A DNA stretch of 54,283 nucleotides from Bacteroidales bacterium (GCA_007134675.1 SLKJ01000052.1:1-54283), one strand, 5' to 3'. Positions 7,399-15,749 are shown, counted from the stretch's first letter. Translations and numbers: made by a program. The notes: a model not told the origin generated them from the letters alone.

Positions 7399-8979
7399 AT
7401 GAAAACATTTGATAACAGAAAAAAGAGCGGTTCGATGAATATACAAAGACGGGATTTCTTAAAACTGGGATTGATTGGTACCGGAGCCCTGGCCCTCACC
7501 GGTTTTAGTCTCCCCGACAACTCCGAAAACCAACACCCTAACATTGTGCTGATAATGGCAGACGATTTTGGTTGGGGCGATGCGAGCAGCTACAATCCGC
7601 AGGCAGGATTTCAGACTCCCAATATCGACAGGCTGGCTCATGAGGGAATTCGCTTCACCAATGCCTTTACTCCTCATTCTGTGTGCACACCAACACGCTA
7701 CGCTCTTCTTACAGGTCGCTATGCCTGGCGCACATGGATGCGGGAAGGAGTTCTTACATGGTATTCTCCATCATTGATTCCTTCAACACGACTCACATTG
7801 GCTTCCATGCTGAAAAAACACGGGTACACTACCGGAGTTTTCGGGAAGTGGCACCTTGGTCTGGACTGGCAGCCGGTTGAGGGGGATCCCGGGGACTGGC
7901 AATGGGGAATACAGCGTGGCGGAGGAGCAGTCCCCACTTCTCTCAGGGTTGATCATTCCAAGCCACTAATAACCGGGACAAAAGATCTCGGGTTTGATCA
8001 TAGTTTTATCAGTCCCAATAACAATCATGTTCCCCCTATCTTTGTTCGGAATGACTATGTTGACGGGGCTCCGGAACGTGATCCGGACGGGACGATGCGC
8101 GATCCGCGTGCTCAACGCGACAAGGTTGATGATATCTATGTTGCCGAGTCTATTGATTTTCTTGAAAAGCACCTGGCGAAGAAAGATGGGGATCCATTCT
8201 TTATATACCTTCCGCTAAATGCAATTCATCTGGCAACGCTTGTACCTGAACGATTCAGGGGCAAGAGTGGCGTTGATGATGCAGGAGATAAGTGTCTGTG
8301 GGTTGATGAGAGTATAGGCAAAGTACTTGCAGTATTGGAAAAGTATGACCTGTGTGGTAATACACTTGTAATTTTCACATCAGACAACGGGCCGCTTGCT
8401 CCCGGGACTCATGGCTATGGTCCACAGTCCACTCCCCATCAACCTGCCGGTCCTTACCGTGGCTATAAGACCGATGCCTGGGACGGAGGTTATCGTATTC
8501 CCTTCATTGCCCGCTGGCCCGGGAGTATCCCCGCCGGAAGTATATGTGATCAACTCTTTAGCCTGACAGATGTATTTGCTACGGTTGCTGCCCTGATTGG
8601 CCATGATCTTCCTCAGTGGGCTGGTGAAGACAGTTTTAACCAGTTATCCTCCCTGCTCGGCAGATCCCCTGGCTATCCGGTCCGCCCATCGATAGTACTT
8701 CAGTCCTATACCGGTGTCCTTTCAATCCGGACAAACAGGTGGAAACTTATTCTTGACACAAAAGGTTCAGGAGGGCATGTTTACAGGACTCCCGGTTACC
8801 AGCCGAGAGTTCTGGGGCCACCCTGGGAGGTCATGCATAGTCCGACGGGACAACTGTATGATATTTTGAATGACCCTTATGAAACGACAGATCTGTACGA
8901 TAGTAATCTGGCAGGTGTTATTCAGCTGAAGGGAATTCTTGAAAGGCTGATAAGGGATGAGCGATCCAGGCCGCTTTGA
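7399..8979 (+). CDS. Formylglycine-dependent sulfatase (S1 family), twin-arginine signal
   Basis: 526 residues from ATG 7399; an internal ATG at 7435 would start at MNIQRRDF and is an equal or better start for a signal peptide. The RRDFLKLG sequence followed by a hydrophobic stretch is a Tat-type leader. The catalytic signature C-T-P-T-R (residues 96-100) followed by LLTGR marks the cysteine converted to formylglycine; Asp55-Asp56 in MADDFGWGD and the TSDNG motif supply the metal site. It hydrolyses sulfate esters, here probably on a glycan given the GH2 neighbour. Folding before Tat export would fit cytoplasmic maturation by a radical-SAM enzyme, which is not in this window. The C-terminal third is nearly identical to the fragment at 1-441. 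Preceded by a 118-base gap after HypB. Confidence 0.95.
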   Translation: MKTFDNRKKSGSMNIQRRDFLKLGLIGTGALALTGFSLPDNSENQHPNIVLIMADDFGWGDASSYNPQAGFQTPNIDRLAHEGIRFTNAFTPHSVCTPTRYALLTGRYAWRTWMREGVLTWYSPSLIPSTRLTLASMLKKHGYTTGVFGKWHLGLDWQPVEGDPGDWQWGIQRGGGAVPTSLRVDHSKPLITGTKDLGFDHSFISPNNNHVPPIFVRNDYVDGAPERDPDGTMRDPRAQRDKVDDIYVAESIDFLEKHLAKKDGDPFFIYLPLNAIHLATLVPERFRGKSGVDDAGDKCLWVDESIGKVLAVLEKYDLCGNTLVIFTSDNGPLAPGTHGYGPQSTPHQPAGPYRGYKTDAWDGGYRIPFIARWPGSIPAGSICDQLFSLTDVFATVAALIGHDLPQWAGEDSFNQLSSLLGRSPGYPVRPSIVLQSYTGVLSIRTNRWKLILDTKGSGGHVYRTPGYQPRVLGPPWEVMHSPTGQLYDILNDPYETTDLYDSNLAGVIQLKGILERLIRDERSRPL

Positions 8980-9253
8980 CATTATTCAGATGACTTAAGC
9001 AGGAGAGGGACCTGCCGGGTTACATTTAAGATCACTATCTGTGGACAGTGTGTGTTTAAATACTGTGGACAGTGTGTGTTTAAATAAAAACTAAAAAATT
9101 AATTACTATGACAAACAATTCAGAATTTAATTCAGTAAGCAGAATAAGGCAAAAAATGAATGAAGTATTATTATTTTTTACTTTTCTGGCACTGGCATTT
9201 ATATTTATTCCAGTAATCGGCTTTGCCCAGGATTATCAAAATGACTGGTTTTA
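8539..9253. repeat. Direct repeat, copy 2: sulfatase end + spacer + HypC leader
   Basis: Partner of 1-715. Similarity continues through the sulfatase C-terminus, the non-coding spacer with the 24-bp tandem units, and the HypC signal-peptide codons. It ends where HypC diverges from HypA. The two copies are in the same orientation, so recombination between them would delete or duplicate the ~8.5 kb in between. Confidence 0.85.
9039..9086 (+). repeat. Two perfect 24-bp tandem units upstream of HypC
   Basis: Units 9039-9062 and 9063-9086 are identical. Each begins with the dyad CTGTGGACAG, then TGTGTG, then TTTAAATA. They end 21 bases before the HypC ATG. The same spacing and a diverged version occur before HypA (501-548). 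This looks like a regulator-binding or transcript-leader element; which regulator is unknown. Confidence 0.75.
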
Positions 9254-10283
9254 TAATCCCTTTAATCAATACAGCGCACACCACAGGCCTGTCGGCACAG
9301 GAGCCGTTTATGCAGATGAGGATCACCCCGCAGTGCAGGACTGGCTCAAATATTCTCATATAAACATTACTCTGGGATCAAGTCCGTGGGGACTTTTTAT
9401 GGTTGATGCAGATGAAGACGGACCTTTGATGACCGTCAACAAGAGGCGGGAGACTGGAACATCAGGTTTGCCTGCTGTCATGCGTTTTCCCGCCGGAGGA
9501 GTTGACATTGACTTTCCCCCCGACAGGGACGGTAATATGGCGGTTTATGACCGGACCATTGATGTTTTCAACCACCTGCGGGTGTACTCATGGAATGAAG
9601 GTAATCCTGTTGCCGTGCAATTTCGCAGCTATGAGGGTAACAGTGTGGGCCATGGCTCAAGACTCGGGGATAGGATTGGAACAAGTGCTTCTGGTGTTGC
9701 TGCTCCATTTGGGATATTACGCGGATGGGAAGTTAGAAAGGAAGGCCACCCTATTGGCCATGCCCTTCAGATGGTTCTTCCACGTACACTTGACCATACA
9801 ACCAATACTTTGGGCAGGGAAGTATGGTGGCCGGCGGTAAGCATGGACGGATCCGCGTATACTAATCCATCCCACAATACCGGAAACATTCCCTATGGGA
9901 GTCTGTGGGCCATTCCACCTGTATCCAAAGGCGGTCCTGATCTTGATAAACTTGGTCTTACTGAGAAGGGAAAACGGCTTGCCGAGTGCATACGCGATTA
10001 TGGAATATACGTTGTAGATGGCGGAGGTCAACCGACTCTTCGTGCCGACCAGGACTTTTCTCAGGAGTTAAGGAATGAACTGAGATCGGAAATCAGAAAA
10101 TTCTATAACTATATACGTCTGGTTGAAAACTCTGTGCCCGAAGAGGGAAAGGTTATATTTAATGTAGGCGACGACCCGTTACAACCTACCGGAGGGCCAA
10201 ATAAACAAATTATTCCCGGCGAATTTCCTGCAGGCGGGGGCACACCTCTTGCTCCCAATACTGCAATTGATGCAGGTAAATAA
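9108..10283 (+). CDS. HypC: secreted family member without T9SS domain
   Basis: 391 residues. The signal peptide (LALAFIFIPVIGFA, cleavage after ~residue 40) is almost the same as that of HypA, but the mature part is the most divergent of the three (KYSHINITLGSSPWG instead of QGSQMNINVGDRPHG). All family motifs remain: MRFPAGGVDIDF, GTSASGVAAPFG, GHPIGHALQMV, DYGIYVVDGG. The protein stops at APNTAIDAGK, exactly where HypA and HypB continue into linker and T9SS domain. It is therefore expected to stay periplasmic unless it is sorted another way. The start context is identical over 16 bases to that of the HU gene at 34340. An aminotransferase gene follows after 20 bases. Function unknown. Confidence 0.85.
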   Translation: MTNNSEFNSVSRIRQKMNEVLLFFTFLALAFIFIPVIGFAQDYQNDWFYNPFNQYSAHHRPVGTGAVYADEDHPAVQDWLKYSHINITLGSSPWGLFMVDADEDGPLMTVNKRRETGTSGLPAVMRFPAGGVDIDFPPDRDGNMAVYDRTIDVFNHLRVYSWNEGNPVAVQFRSYEGNSVGHGSRLGDRIGTSASGVAAPFGILRGWEVRKEGHPIGHALQMVLPRTLDHTTNTLGREVWWPAVSMDGSAYTNPSHNTGNIPYGSLWAIPPVSKGGPDLDKLGLTEKGKRLAECIRDYGIYVVDGGGQPTLRADQDFSQELRNELRSEIRKFYNYIRLVENSVPEEGKVIFNVGDDPLQPTGGPNKQIIPGEFPAGGGTPLAPNTAIDAGK

Positions 10284-10303
10284 CAGGATCGGAGGTAACA
10301 GTG

Positions 10304-11629
10304 ATGCAAATGAAAAACACACCCATTGACAGCGAAACTGTCACCAAGGTATTAAGTGAAAGTAATATTTCGTCTCTGGGAAAGACGAATATCAGGGATA
10401 TTGTAAGAATTGTAAACCTAATTGAAGATAAAACCGGGGAGAGGTTCTTCAGGATGGAGATGGGAGTGCCAGGTCTGAATACCAGCCGGATAGGTGTTGA
10501 TGCAGAAATTGATGCACTTGAAAGGGAAGTTGCTTCAAACTATCCAATGATTGAGGGTGTTACTGAATTAAAAGAGGAAACATCCAGGTTCATTAAAAAT
10601 TTTATGAATATCGATATTGACCCAAAACTATGTGTTCCTACTGTTGGCTCTTTACAGTCGAGTATGGCCGCATTTATGACTGCTGGTCGATCTGTTGCCT
10701 CTAAAGATACTGTTTTGCTTATAGATCCCGGTTTTCCTGTCCATAAGCAGCAGCTTCAGGTGCTGGGAATCAAATATGATTGTTTTGATGTATACCGGTT
10801 CAGGGGTGACAAACTACTGGAAAAACTTGAATCTCACCTTTCAGCCGGTAATATCAGTTGTATTCTGTATTCCAATCCAAATAATCCTTCATGGATTTGT
10901 TTTTCAGAAAGAGAACTGGAGATAATAGGTGATCTTGCCAATAAATATGATGTGATAGTACTTGAAGACCTTGCCTATTTTTGTATGGATTTCAGAAAGG
11001 ACCTTTCTGTACCGGGAGAGCCACCTTTCCAGGTCACTGTTGCTAACTATACCTCAAATTATATATTACTGCTTTCCAGTTCAAAAGCTTTCAGCTATGC
11101 TGGACAAAGGACTGGAGTGATGATAATATCCGGAAAACTTTACTGCAGGAACTATCCTGACCTGCTGCGGTTCTATTCATCTGACCTGTTTGGATATGCA
11201 ATGGTTTACGGTTCTCTGTATTCATTATCTGCCGGCACCAATCACTCTTCCCAATACGGTCTTGCTGCAATGTTAAAGGCAGCCAGCGACGGGAAGCTTG
11301 ACTTTTTGGCTGAAGTGCGCGAATATGAAGAGAGGGCAAGGATAATGAAGAAGATGTTTGTTGAAAACGGTTTCAGTATTGTTTACGATATGGATGAGGA
11401 TGTGCCTGTTGGTGACGGGTTTTATTTTACTGTTGCTTATCCCGGATATACAGGAGGTGAATTGCTGGAAAGACTTCTTTATTATGGTATCAGTGCTATT
11501 TCGCTTGAAATTACGGGAAGTTTAAGAAAAGAGGGAATACGTGCATGTGTTTCGCAGATTTCGCTTGAACGGATGCCGATGCTCGGGAAACGCCTTAAAA
11601 TGTTCAATGATCATCACCATATACAATGA
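10304..11629 (+). CDS. PLP-dependent aminotransferase, class I/II fold
   Basis: 441 residues from ATG 10304; a GTG three bases upstream is also in frame. A consensus GGAGGT (10291-10296) lies 7 bases before the ATG, rare in this window, and decides the start. Fold type I features are visible: SNPNNPSW for the substrate/cofactor loop, VLEDLAYF with the Asp that contacts the pyridine nitrogen, and SSSKAFSYAGQRTG with the Schiff-base lysine. The early part (MGVPGL) matches the subfamily often annotated as aminotransferases acting on aspartate, alanine or aromatic/branched substrates; the substrate cannot be specified. The gene precedes the 2-oxoacid:ferredoxin oxidoreductase genes, so supplying or draining a 2-oxoacid is a plausible role. 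The separating 189-base gap suggests its own transcript. Confidence 0.85.
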   Translation: MQMKNTPIDSETVTKVLSESNISSLGKTNIRDIVRIVNLIEDKTGERFFRMEMGVPGLNTSRIGVDAEIDALEREVASNYPMIEGVTELKEETSRFIKNFMNIDIDPKLCVPTVGSLQSSMAAFMTAGRSVASKDTVLLIDPGFPVHKQQLQVLGIKYDCFDVYRFRGDKLLEKLESHLSAGNISCILYSNPNNPSWICFSERELEIIGDLANKYDVIVLEDLAYFCMDFRKDLSVPGEPPFQVTVANYTSNYILLLSSSKAFSYAGQRTGVMIISGKLYCRNYPDLLRFYSSDLFGYAMVYGSLYSLSAGTNHSSQYGLAAMLKAASDGKLDFLAEVREYEERARIMKKMFVENGFSIVYDMDEDVPVGDGFYFTVAYPGYTGGELLERLLYYGISAISLEITGSLRKEGIRACVSQISLERMPMLGKRLKMFNDHHHIQ

Positions 11630-11818
11630 CCATGAATGGATGTAATCAGATTGCCTTCAGGTACAAATGATAATAATCATTATTGAACATCATATGAATG
11701 CTTATTTTTGATAATAATAATGAAAATATAATATATCAACAATTGGATATCATATTTGCGGGATTATACCCGGAGTTGATCCGGAAAAAATTGGTTGTCA
11801 AAACAATATTAGTCCAAT
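11630..11818 (+). other. Intergenic region before the oxidoreductase operon
   Basis: Holds an AT-rich dyad, AATGAT-4-ATCATT (11666-11681), and very AT-rich sequence around 11720-11750 that probably contains the promoter of the oxidoreductase genes. No clear TAnnTTTG box, terminator or small ORF was found. Confidence 0.35.
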
Positions 11819-12046
11819 ATGGCTAAAGCTAGAGGATCCATTATAGTAGACAGAGAAAATTGCAAAGGCTGCGAGGTATGCCTGGTTGCTTGCCCGACCG
11901 ATGTAATAAGGCTGGCCAGCCAGGTAAACAGAAAAGGATATCATTTTGCATACATGGAGAATCCTGATGCCTGCATTGGATGTGCTAACTGTGCAATAGT
12001 GTGTCCTGATGGAGTCATCTCTGTTTACAAGAAAAAGAAAGTTTAA
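11819..12046 (+). CDS. korD: 2-oxoacid:ferredoxin oxidoreductase, ferredoxin-like delta subunit
   Basis: 75 residues with two CxxCxxC...CP clusters: CKGCEVCLVACP and CIGCANCAIVCP, each predicted to bind a [4Fe-4S] centre. It is the electron-transfer subunit of a four-subunit 2-oxoacid:ferredoxin oxidoreductase. It is the first gene of a compact cassette: alpha follows after 20 bases, then beta after 2, then gamma after 10. The start is the only ATG in frame before the first cluster. Symbols follow the KOR naming. The VOR (branched-chain 2-oxoacid) family has the same layout, so the substrate is open. Confidence 0.93.
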   Translation: MAKARGSIIVDRENCKGCEVCLVACPTDVIRLASQVNRKGYHFAYMENPDACIGCANCAIVCPDGVISVYKKKKV

Positions 12047-12066
12047 AAATTCTACACAGGTCTGTA

Positions 12067-13137
12067 ATGAAGGAACTGAAACTGATGAAAGGAAATGAGG
12101 CAATAGCTGAAGCTGCAATACGCGCTGGTGCAGATGCATACTTCGGGTATCCCATCACTCCCCAGTCCGAGATACTTGAATATCTGATGCTTGAAAGGCC
12201 CCATGAACGTACTGGTATGATTGTACTGCAGGCTGAAAGTGAAGTTGCAGCTATCAACATGGTTTATGGTGGTGCCGCTTGCGGACGTAAGGTGATTACC
12301 TCCTCTTCAAGTCCGGGAATAAGCCTGAAACAGGAGGGAATAAGCTATATGGCTGGCTCTGAACTTCCCTGCCTTGTTGTTAATGTTGTAAGGGGAGGAC
12401 CCGGACTGGGAACCATACAACCCTCACAGTCTGACTATTTCCAGGCTGTGAAAGGTGGAGGACACGGTGATTACAGACTGCTGGTCCTTGCTCCCCAGTC
12501 CGTGCAGGAAATGGCAGATTTTGTGGGACTTGGTTTTGATCTTGCCTTCAAATACAGGAACCCGGTGATGATCCTTACCGACGGTGCATTGGGCCAGATG
12601 ATGGAAAAAGTATGGTTTGATGAACAGAAACCCAGACAAACGGTTTTTCCCTCCTGGGCCACAACCGGTAAAAGCACGGACAGGGAAAGAAATATTATCA
12701 CTTCATTGAATCTGGATTCTTTAAAACAGGAAAAACATAATCAAAAGATTCAGGACAAGTACAAAAAGATGAAAGAAAATGAGGTCAGATTTGAAAAGAT
12801 AGAGTGTGATAATGCTGAATATCTTTTTATTGCCTACGGTACCAGTGCACGGATCTGTCAGAAATCTGTCCAGCTGGCAAGGGAGAGAGGAATTAAAGCC
12901 GGACTGCTGCGGCCAATAACACTTTTTCCATTCCCTGAAAAAGCTGTTCTGGAACTTGCGAACCTGGTAAAAGGAATGCTTGCTGTTGAAATGAGTACCG
13001 GCCAGATGGTTGAAGATGTTAAGCTTGCAGTAAAAGGCAAGGTAAAAGTTGAACATTTCGGTCGAATGGGAGGGGTAATACCTTCACCTGATGAGATTTT
13101 AATCGCTTTGGAAAACCTAATTAAAAAGATATCCTGA
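12067..13137 (+). CDS. korA: 2-oxoacid:ferredoxin oxidoreductase, alpha subunit
   Basis: 356 residues. The start MKELKLMKGNEAIAEAAIRAG and the YPITPQSEI motif are diagnostic for the pyrimidine-binding subunit of the pyruvate/2-oxoglutarate/2-oxoisovalerate ferredoxin oxidoreductase family. The gamma domain is not fused here but encoded separately at 13945. The enzyme makes acyl-CoA and CO2 from a 2-oxoacid and CoA with reduction of ferredoxin, or runs in reverse in anaerobes. Bacteroidota homologues are often annotated VorB (3-methyl-2-oxobutanoate) or KorA (2-oxoglutarate), and sequence reading alone does not separate them. Confidence 0.92.
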   Translation: MKELKLMKGNEAIAEAAIRAGADAYFGYPITPQSEILEYLMLERPHERTGMIVLQAESEVAAINMVYGGAACGRKVITSSSSPGISLKQEGISYMAGSELPCLVVNVVRGGPGLGTIQPSQSDYFQAVKGGGHGDYRLLVLAPQSVQEMADFVGLGFDLAFKYRNPVMILTDGALGQMMEKVWFDEQKPRQTVFPSWATTGKSTDRERNIITSLNLDSLKQEKHNQKIQDKYKKMKENEVRFEKIECDNAEYLFIAYGTSARICQKSVQLARERGIKAGLLRPITLFPFPEKAVLELANLVKGMLAVEMSTGQMVEDVKLAVKGKVKVEHFGRMGGVIPSPDEILIALENLIKKIS

Positions 13138-13139
13138 TT

Positions 13140-13934
13140 ATGACCAAAAGAATATCAGCTGATGATATTGTAAAAGAAGAAAACCTGGTATACAAAAAAA
13201 CATCGCTGCTGACAAAAAATGTGATGCACTATTGTCCCGGTTGCGGTCATGGAACCCTCCACAGGCTTATTGCCGAGGTAATAGAGGAAATGAATATTCA
13301 ATCTGAAACCATTGGCATCACGCCAGTCGGTTGTTCGGTTCTCATGTATAATTACCTGGATATTGACATGCAGGGAGCTGCCCATGGCAGAGCCCCGGCA
13401 CTCGCTACTGCAGTTAAAAGGTTGATGCCCGGGAAATATGTTTTTACCTACCAGGGAGATGGAGATCTTGCCGCTATAGGCACGGCCGAAACAATACATG
13501 CCTGCAACAGGGGAGAAAATTTTACAATTTTCTTTATTAATAACGGTATTTACGGAATGACCGGAGGACAAATGGCTCCAACTACGCTTCCCGAAATGAG
13601 ATCATCTACCTCACCCTATGGCCGGGATGTGAAAATGATGGGGAATCCGCTGAATATTACTGAACTTGTTGCCCGGCTTCCCGGCACATACTATGTAACC
13701 CGTCAGGCAGTACACACTCCTGCAAATGTAAGAAAGGCAAAAAAGGCAATCCGGCAGGCCTTTGAGAGCCAGAAACTTAATAAGGGCCTTTCTTTGGTTG
13801 AGATTCTATCCAATTGTAACTCGGGATGGAAAATGTCACCTCTGCAAGCAAACAAATGGATGGTTGAAAATATGTTTCCTTTTTATCCTATCGGAGATAT
13901 TAAACTTGAAGGCAAATTGCTTGACAAAGAATAA
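13140..13934 (+). CDS. korB: 2-oxoacid:ferredoxin oxidoreductase, beta (thiamine diphosphate) subunit
   Basis: 264 residues. YCPGCGHGTLH near residue 32 is the beta-subunit opening motif. GDGDLAAIG followed ~25 residues later by NNGIYGMTGGQ is the thiamine diphosphate/Mg-binding motif (GDG...NN). It starts 2 bases after the alpha stop, so translation is probably coupled. No fused iron-sulfur domain is seen, which fits the separate delta subunit. Cytoplasmic. Confidence 0.94.
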   Translation: MTKRISADDIVKEENLVYKKTSLLTKNVMHYCPGCGHGTLHRLIAEVIEEMNIQSETIGITPVGCSVLMYNYLDIDMQGAAHGRAPALATAVKRLMPGKYVFTYQGDGDLAAIGTAETIHACNRGENFTIFFINNGIYGMTGGQMAPTTLPEMRSSTSPYGRDVKMMGNPLNITELVARLPGTYYVTRQAVHTPANVRKAKKAIRQAFESQKLNKGLSLVEILSNCNSGWKMSPLQANKWMVENMFPFYPIGDIKLEGKLLDKE

Positions 13935-13944
13935 TACTAAAGGT

Positions 13945-14496
13945 ATGACTGAAGAGATCATCATCGCAGGTTTTGGAGGCCAGGGAGTGCTATCAATGGG
14001 CAAGATACTGGCCTATTCAGGAATAATGCAGGAACAGGAAGTCAGCTGGATGCCTTCCTACGGTCCCGAAATGCGAGGTGGAACGGCAAATGTAACTGTA
14101 ATCCTCAGCGATGAGCGCATCAGTTCACCCATCATTAATAAGTTTGATACCGCCATCATACTCAATCAGCAGTCCATGGATAAATTCGAGAATTCAGTTA
14201 AACCGGGAGGAATGCTCATTTATGATGGCAACGGTATTTCACGACATCCTGAACGCAAAGACATTAATATCTACAGGGTTGATGCTGCTGAAGAAGCTGC
14301 AAAAATGGAATCTGCAAGGACATTTAACATGATAGTGCTGGGAGGGTACTTAAAAATTAAACCCCTTGTGAAACTTGAGAATGTAATCAGAGGGCTTGCA
14401 GAATCGCTCCCGGAAAGACATCATTCCCTGATTCCTGTTAATGAAAAAGCAATCCTGCGAGGCATGGATATTATAAAACCTGTTCAGGAGCTCTGA
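13945..14496 (+). CDS. korC: 2-oxoacid:ferredoxin oxidoreductase, gamma subunit
   Basis: 183 residues from ATG 13945, chosen because family members begin directly at EEIIIAGFGGQGVLSMGKILA. The frame is open further upstream but there it overlaps the beta gene. The glycine-rich GFGGQGV loop and SYGPEMRGGTAN are hallmark motifs of the gamma (CoA-side) domain. It is the last gene of the D-A-B-C cassette. It ends 17 bases before the convergent nadD stop; no terminator hairpin is evident between them. Confidence 0.93.
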   Translation: MTEEIIIAGFGGQGVLSMGKILAYSGIMQEQEVSWMPSYGPEMRGGTANVTVILSDERISSPIINKFDTAIILNQQSMDKFENSVKPGGMLIYDGNGISRHPERKDINIYRVDAAEEAAKMESARTFNMIVLGGYLKIKPLVKLENVIRGLAESLPERHHSLIPVNEKAILRGMDIIKPVQEL

Positions 14497-14513
14497 TGAC
14501 CTGACTTTCTGCC

Positions 14514-15095
14514 CTAAAGGTATATCCTGTTTTTTACAATGTATTCATATGCCCTGAGAGGTACAAAGGCGCGCATATCTTTTCCCTCTTTCAAAGACTT
14601 GCGAACAAATGAGGACGAGACCTCAATTAGAGGGGCATTGACAACAAAGGCTTTTCTGAAAAGGTTCAAATTTGCAGAATCTTCTCCCGCCCGTGGATAA
14701 ACGAGAAACTGATAATCCCTGATAAGAGTCCTGCCTCCCTTCCAGCTTATTACGCTATCAATATTATCAGTACCTGTTATTATGTGGTAGTCTCTTCCGG
14801 GATATTCACCGGTGAGTTTTTTTATAGTATTGAGTGTATAGGATGGAAGGGGCATGCCAAATTCAATATCTGAGGCAATGAAAGCAGGAAAATCCTCAGT
14901 TGCCAGTCTTACCATGTGCAGCCTGGCTGTGGGACTGGCAAGTTGTTCAGGGTTCTTAAGGGGATTTTGCGGACTCACTATGAACCAGATCTCATCCAGG
15001 CCTGCAAATTCTTTCATATATCCTGCTACAGCTATATGCCCGATATGTACCGGGTTAAAGGAACCGAAAAGCAGACCTGTTCTTTTTAAGGCCAT
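14514..15095 (-). CDS. nadD: Nicotinate-nucleotide adenylyltransferase
   Basis: 193 residues from ATG 15095; a TTG four codons upstream is less likely. The nucleotidylyltransferase motif GSFNPVHIGH lies ~residues 10-19, and the C-terminal SSSFVRKSLKEGKDMRAFVP matches the ISST/SxxxR region of NadD. It adenylates nicotinate mononucleotide in NAD synthesis. It is downstream of gmk and yicC on the same strand with a 69-base gap, a gene order common in Bacteroidota. Confidence 0.94.
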   Translation of the reverse strand: MALKRTGLLFGSFNPVHIGHIAVAGYMKEFAGLDEIWFIVSPQNPLKNPEQLASPTARLHMVRLATEDFPAFIASDIEFGMPLPSYTLNTIKKLTGEYPGRDYHIITGTDNIDSVISWKGGRTLIRDYQFLVYPRAGEDSANLNLFRKAFVVNAPLIEVSSSFVRKSLKEGKDMRAFVPLRAYEYIVKNRIYL

Positions 15096-15164
15096 TTTAT
15101 GAAACAATTATCAATTTAAAACAACAGGGATATAGCATTTTCAAAAACAGTTTTTGTGAGAATG

Positions 15165-15749
15165 TCATGAAGATTCTTTGTTTTGCTTCAGGAAATTTTT
15201 TACTGTAACAAGTGTCTCACTTTTAGCTTTTTTCAGGTTATCATTGATTATGATGATGTCAAATTCACAAGCAAGCTTCAGCTCTGCTTCAGCTTTTATA
15301 ATTCTTCCTTTCAAATTCTCCATTGTTTCGGTAGATCTTTTTATCAGGCGTTTTTCAAGTTCTTTCACCGAAGGTGGCATGATAAAAACAGCGAGAGCCT
15401 TTCTTCCGTATTTTTTCTTTATATTCAGACCGCCCTTAACATCAACATCCAGTATCACATTTAAACCCATCGACCATATCCTCTCAATTTCACTTTTTAA
15501 TGTCCCGTAATAATGATCCCGGTATACTTCCTCCCATTCAAGAAATTCTTCCTTCTTTATTTTCTCTTTAAACTCCTCAGGTGATAAAAAATAGTAATCT
15601 TTACCTTCAATCTCATGTGACCTTTTTTTTCTGCTGGTGGCAGACACGGAGAAAGCGATATCAATATCTCTGGTAAGCAGGAAGTTTACCAGGGTGGTTT
15701 TTCCTGATCCCGAGGGAGCGGAAAAAATAATTAATTTACCCTGCTTCAT
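15165..15749 (-). CDS. gmk: Guanylate kinase
   Basis: 194 residues. The P-loop SAPSGSGKTT is at residues 10-19. The GMP-binding elements are SVSATSRKKRSHEIEGKDYYF and FLEWEEVYRDHYYGT, followed by LDVDVKGG. The reaction is GMP + ATP to GDP + ADP. Its ATG overlaps the TGA of yicC by 4 bases, so the two are translationally coupled. Length is normal for the family. Confidence 0.96.
   Translation of the reverse strand: MKQGKLIIFSAPSGSGKTTLVNFLLTRDIDIAFSVSATSRKKRSHEIEGKDYYFLSPEEFKEKIKKEEFLEWEEVYRDHYYGTLKSEIERIWSMGLNVILDVDVKGGLNIKKKYGRKALAVFIMPPSVKELEKRLIKRSTETMENLKGRIIKAEAELKLACEFDIIIINDNLKKAKSETLVTVKNFLKQNKESS

Noticed and set aside
13762-13944. Longer gamma-subunit start overlapping the beta subunit
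   Set aside because: The extra residues are a frame-shifted reading of the beta gene; homologues start at the GFGGQG segment.
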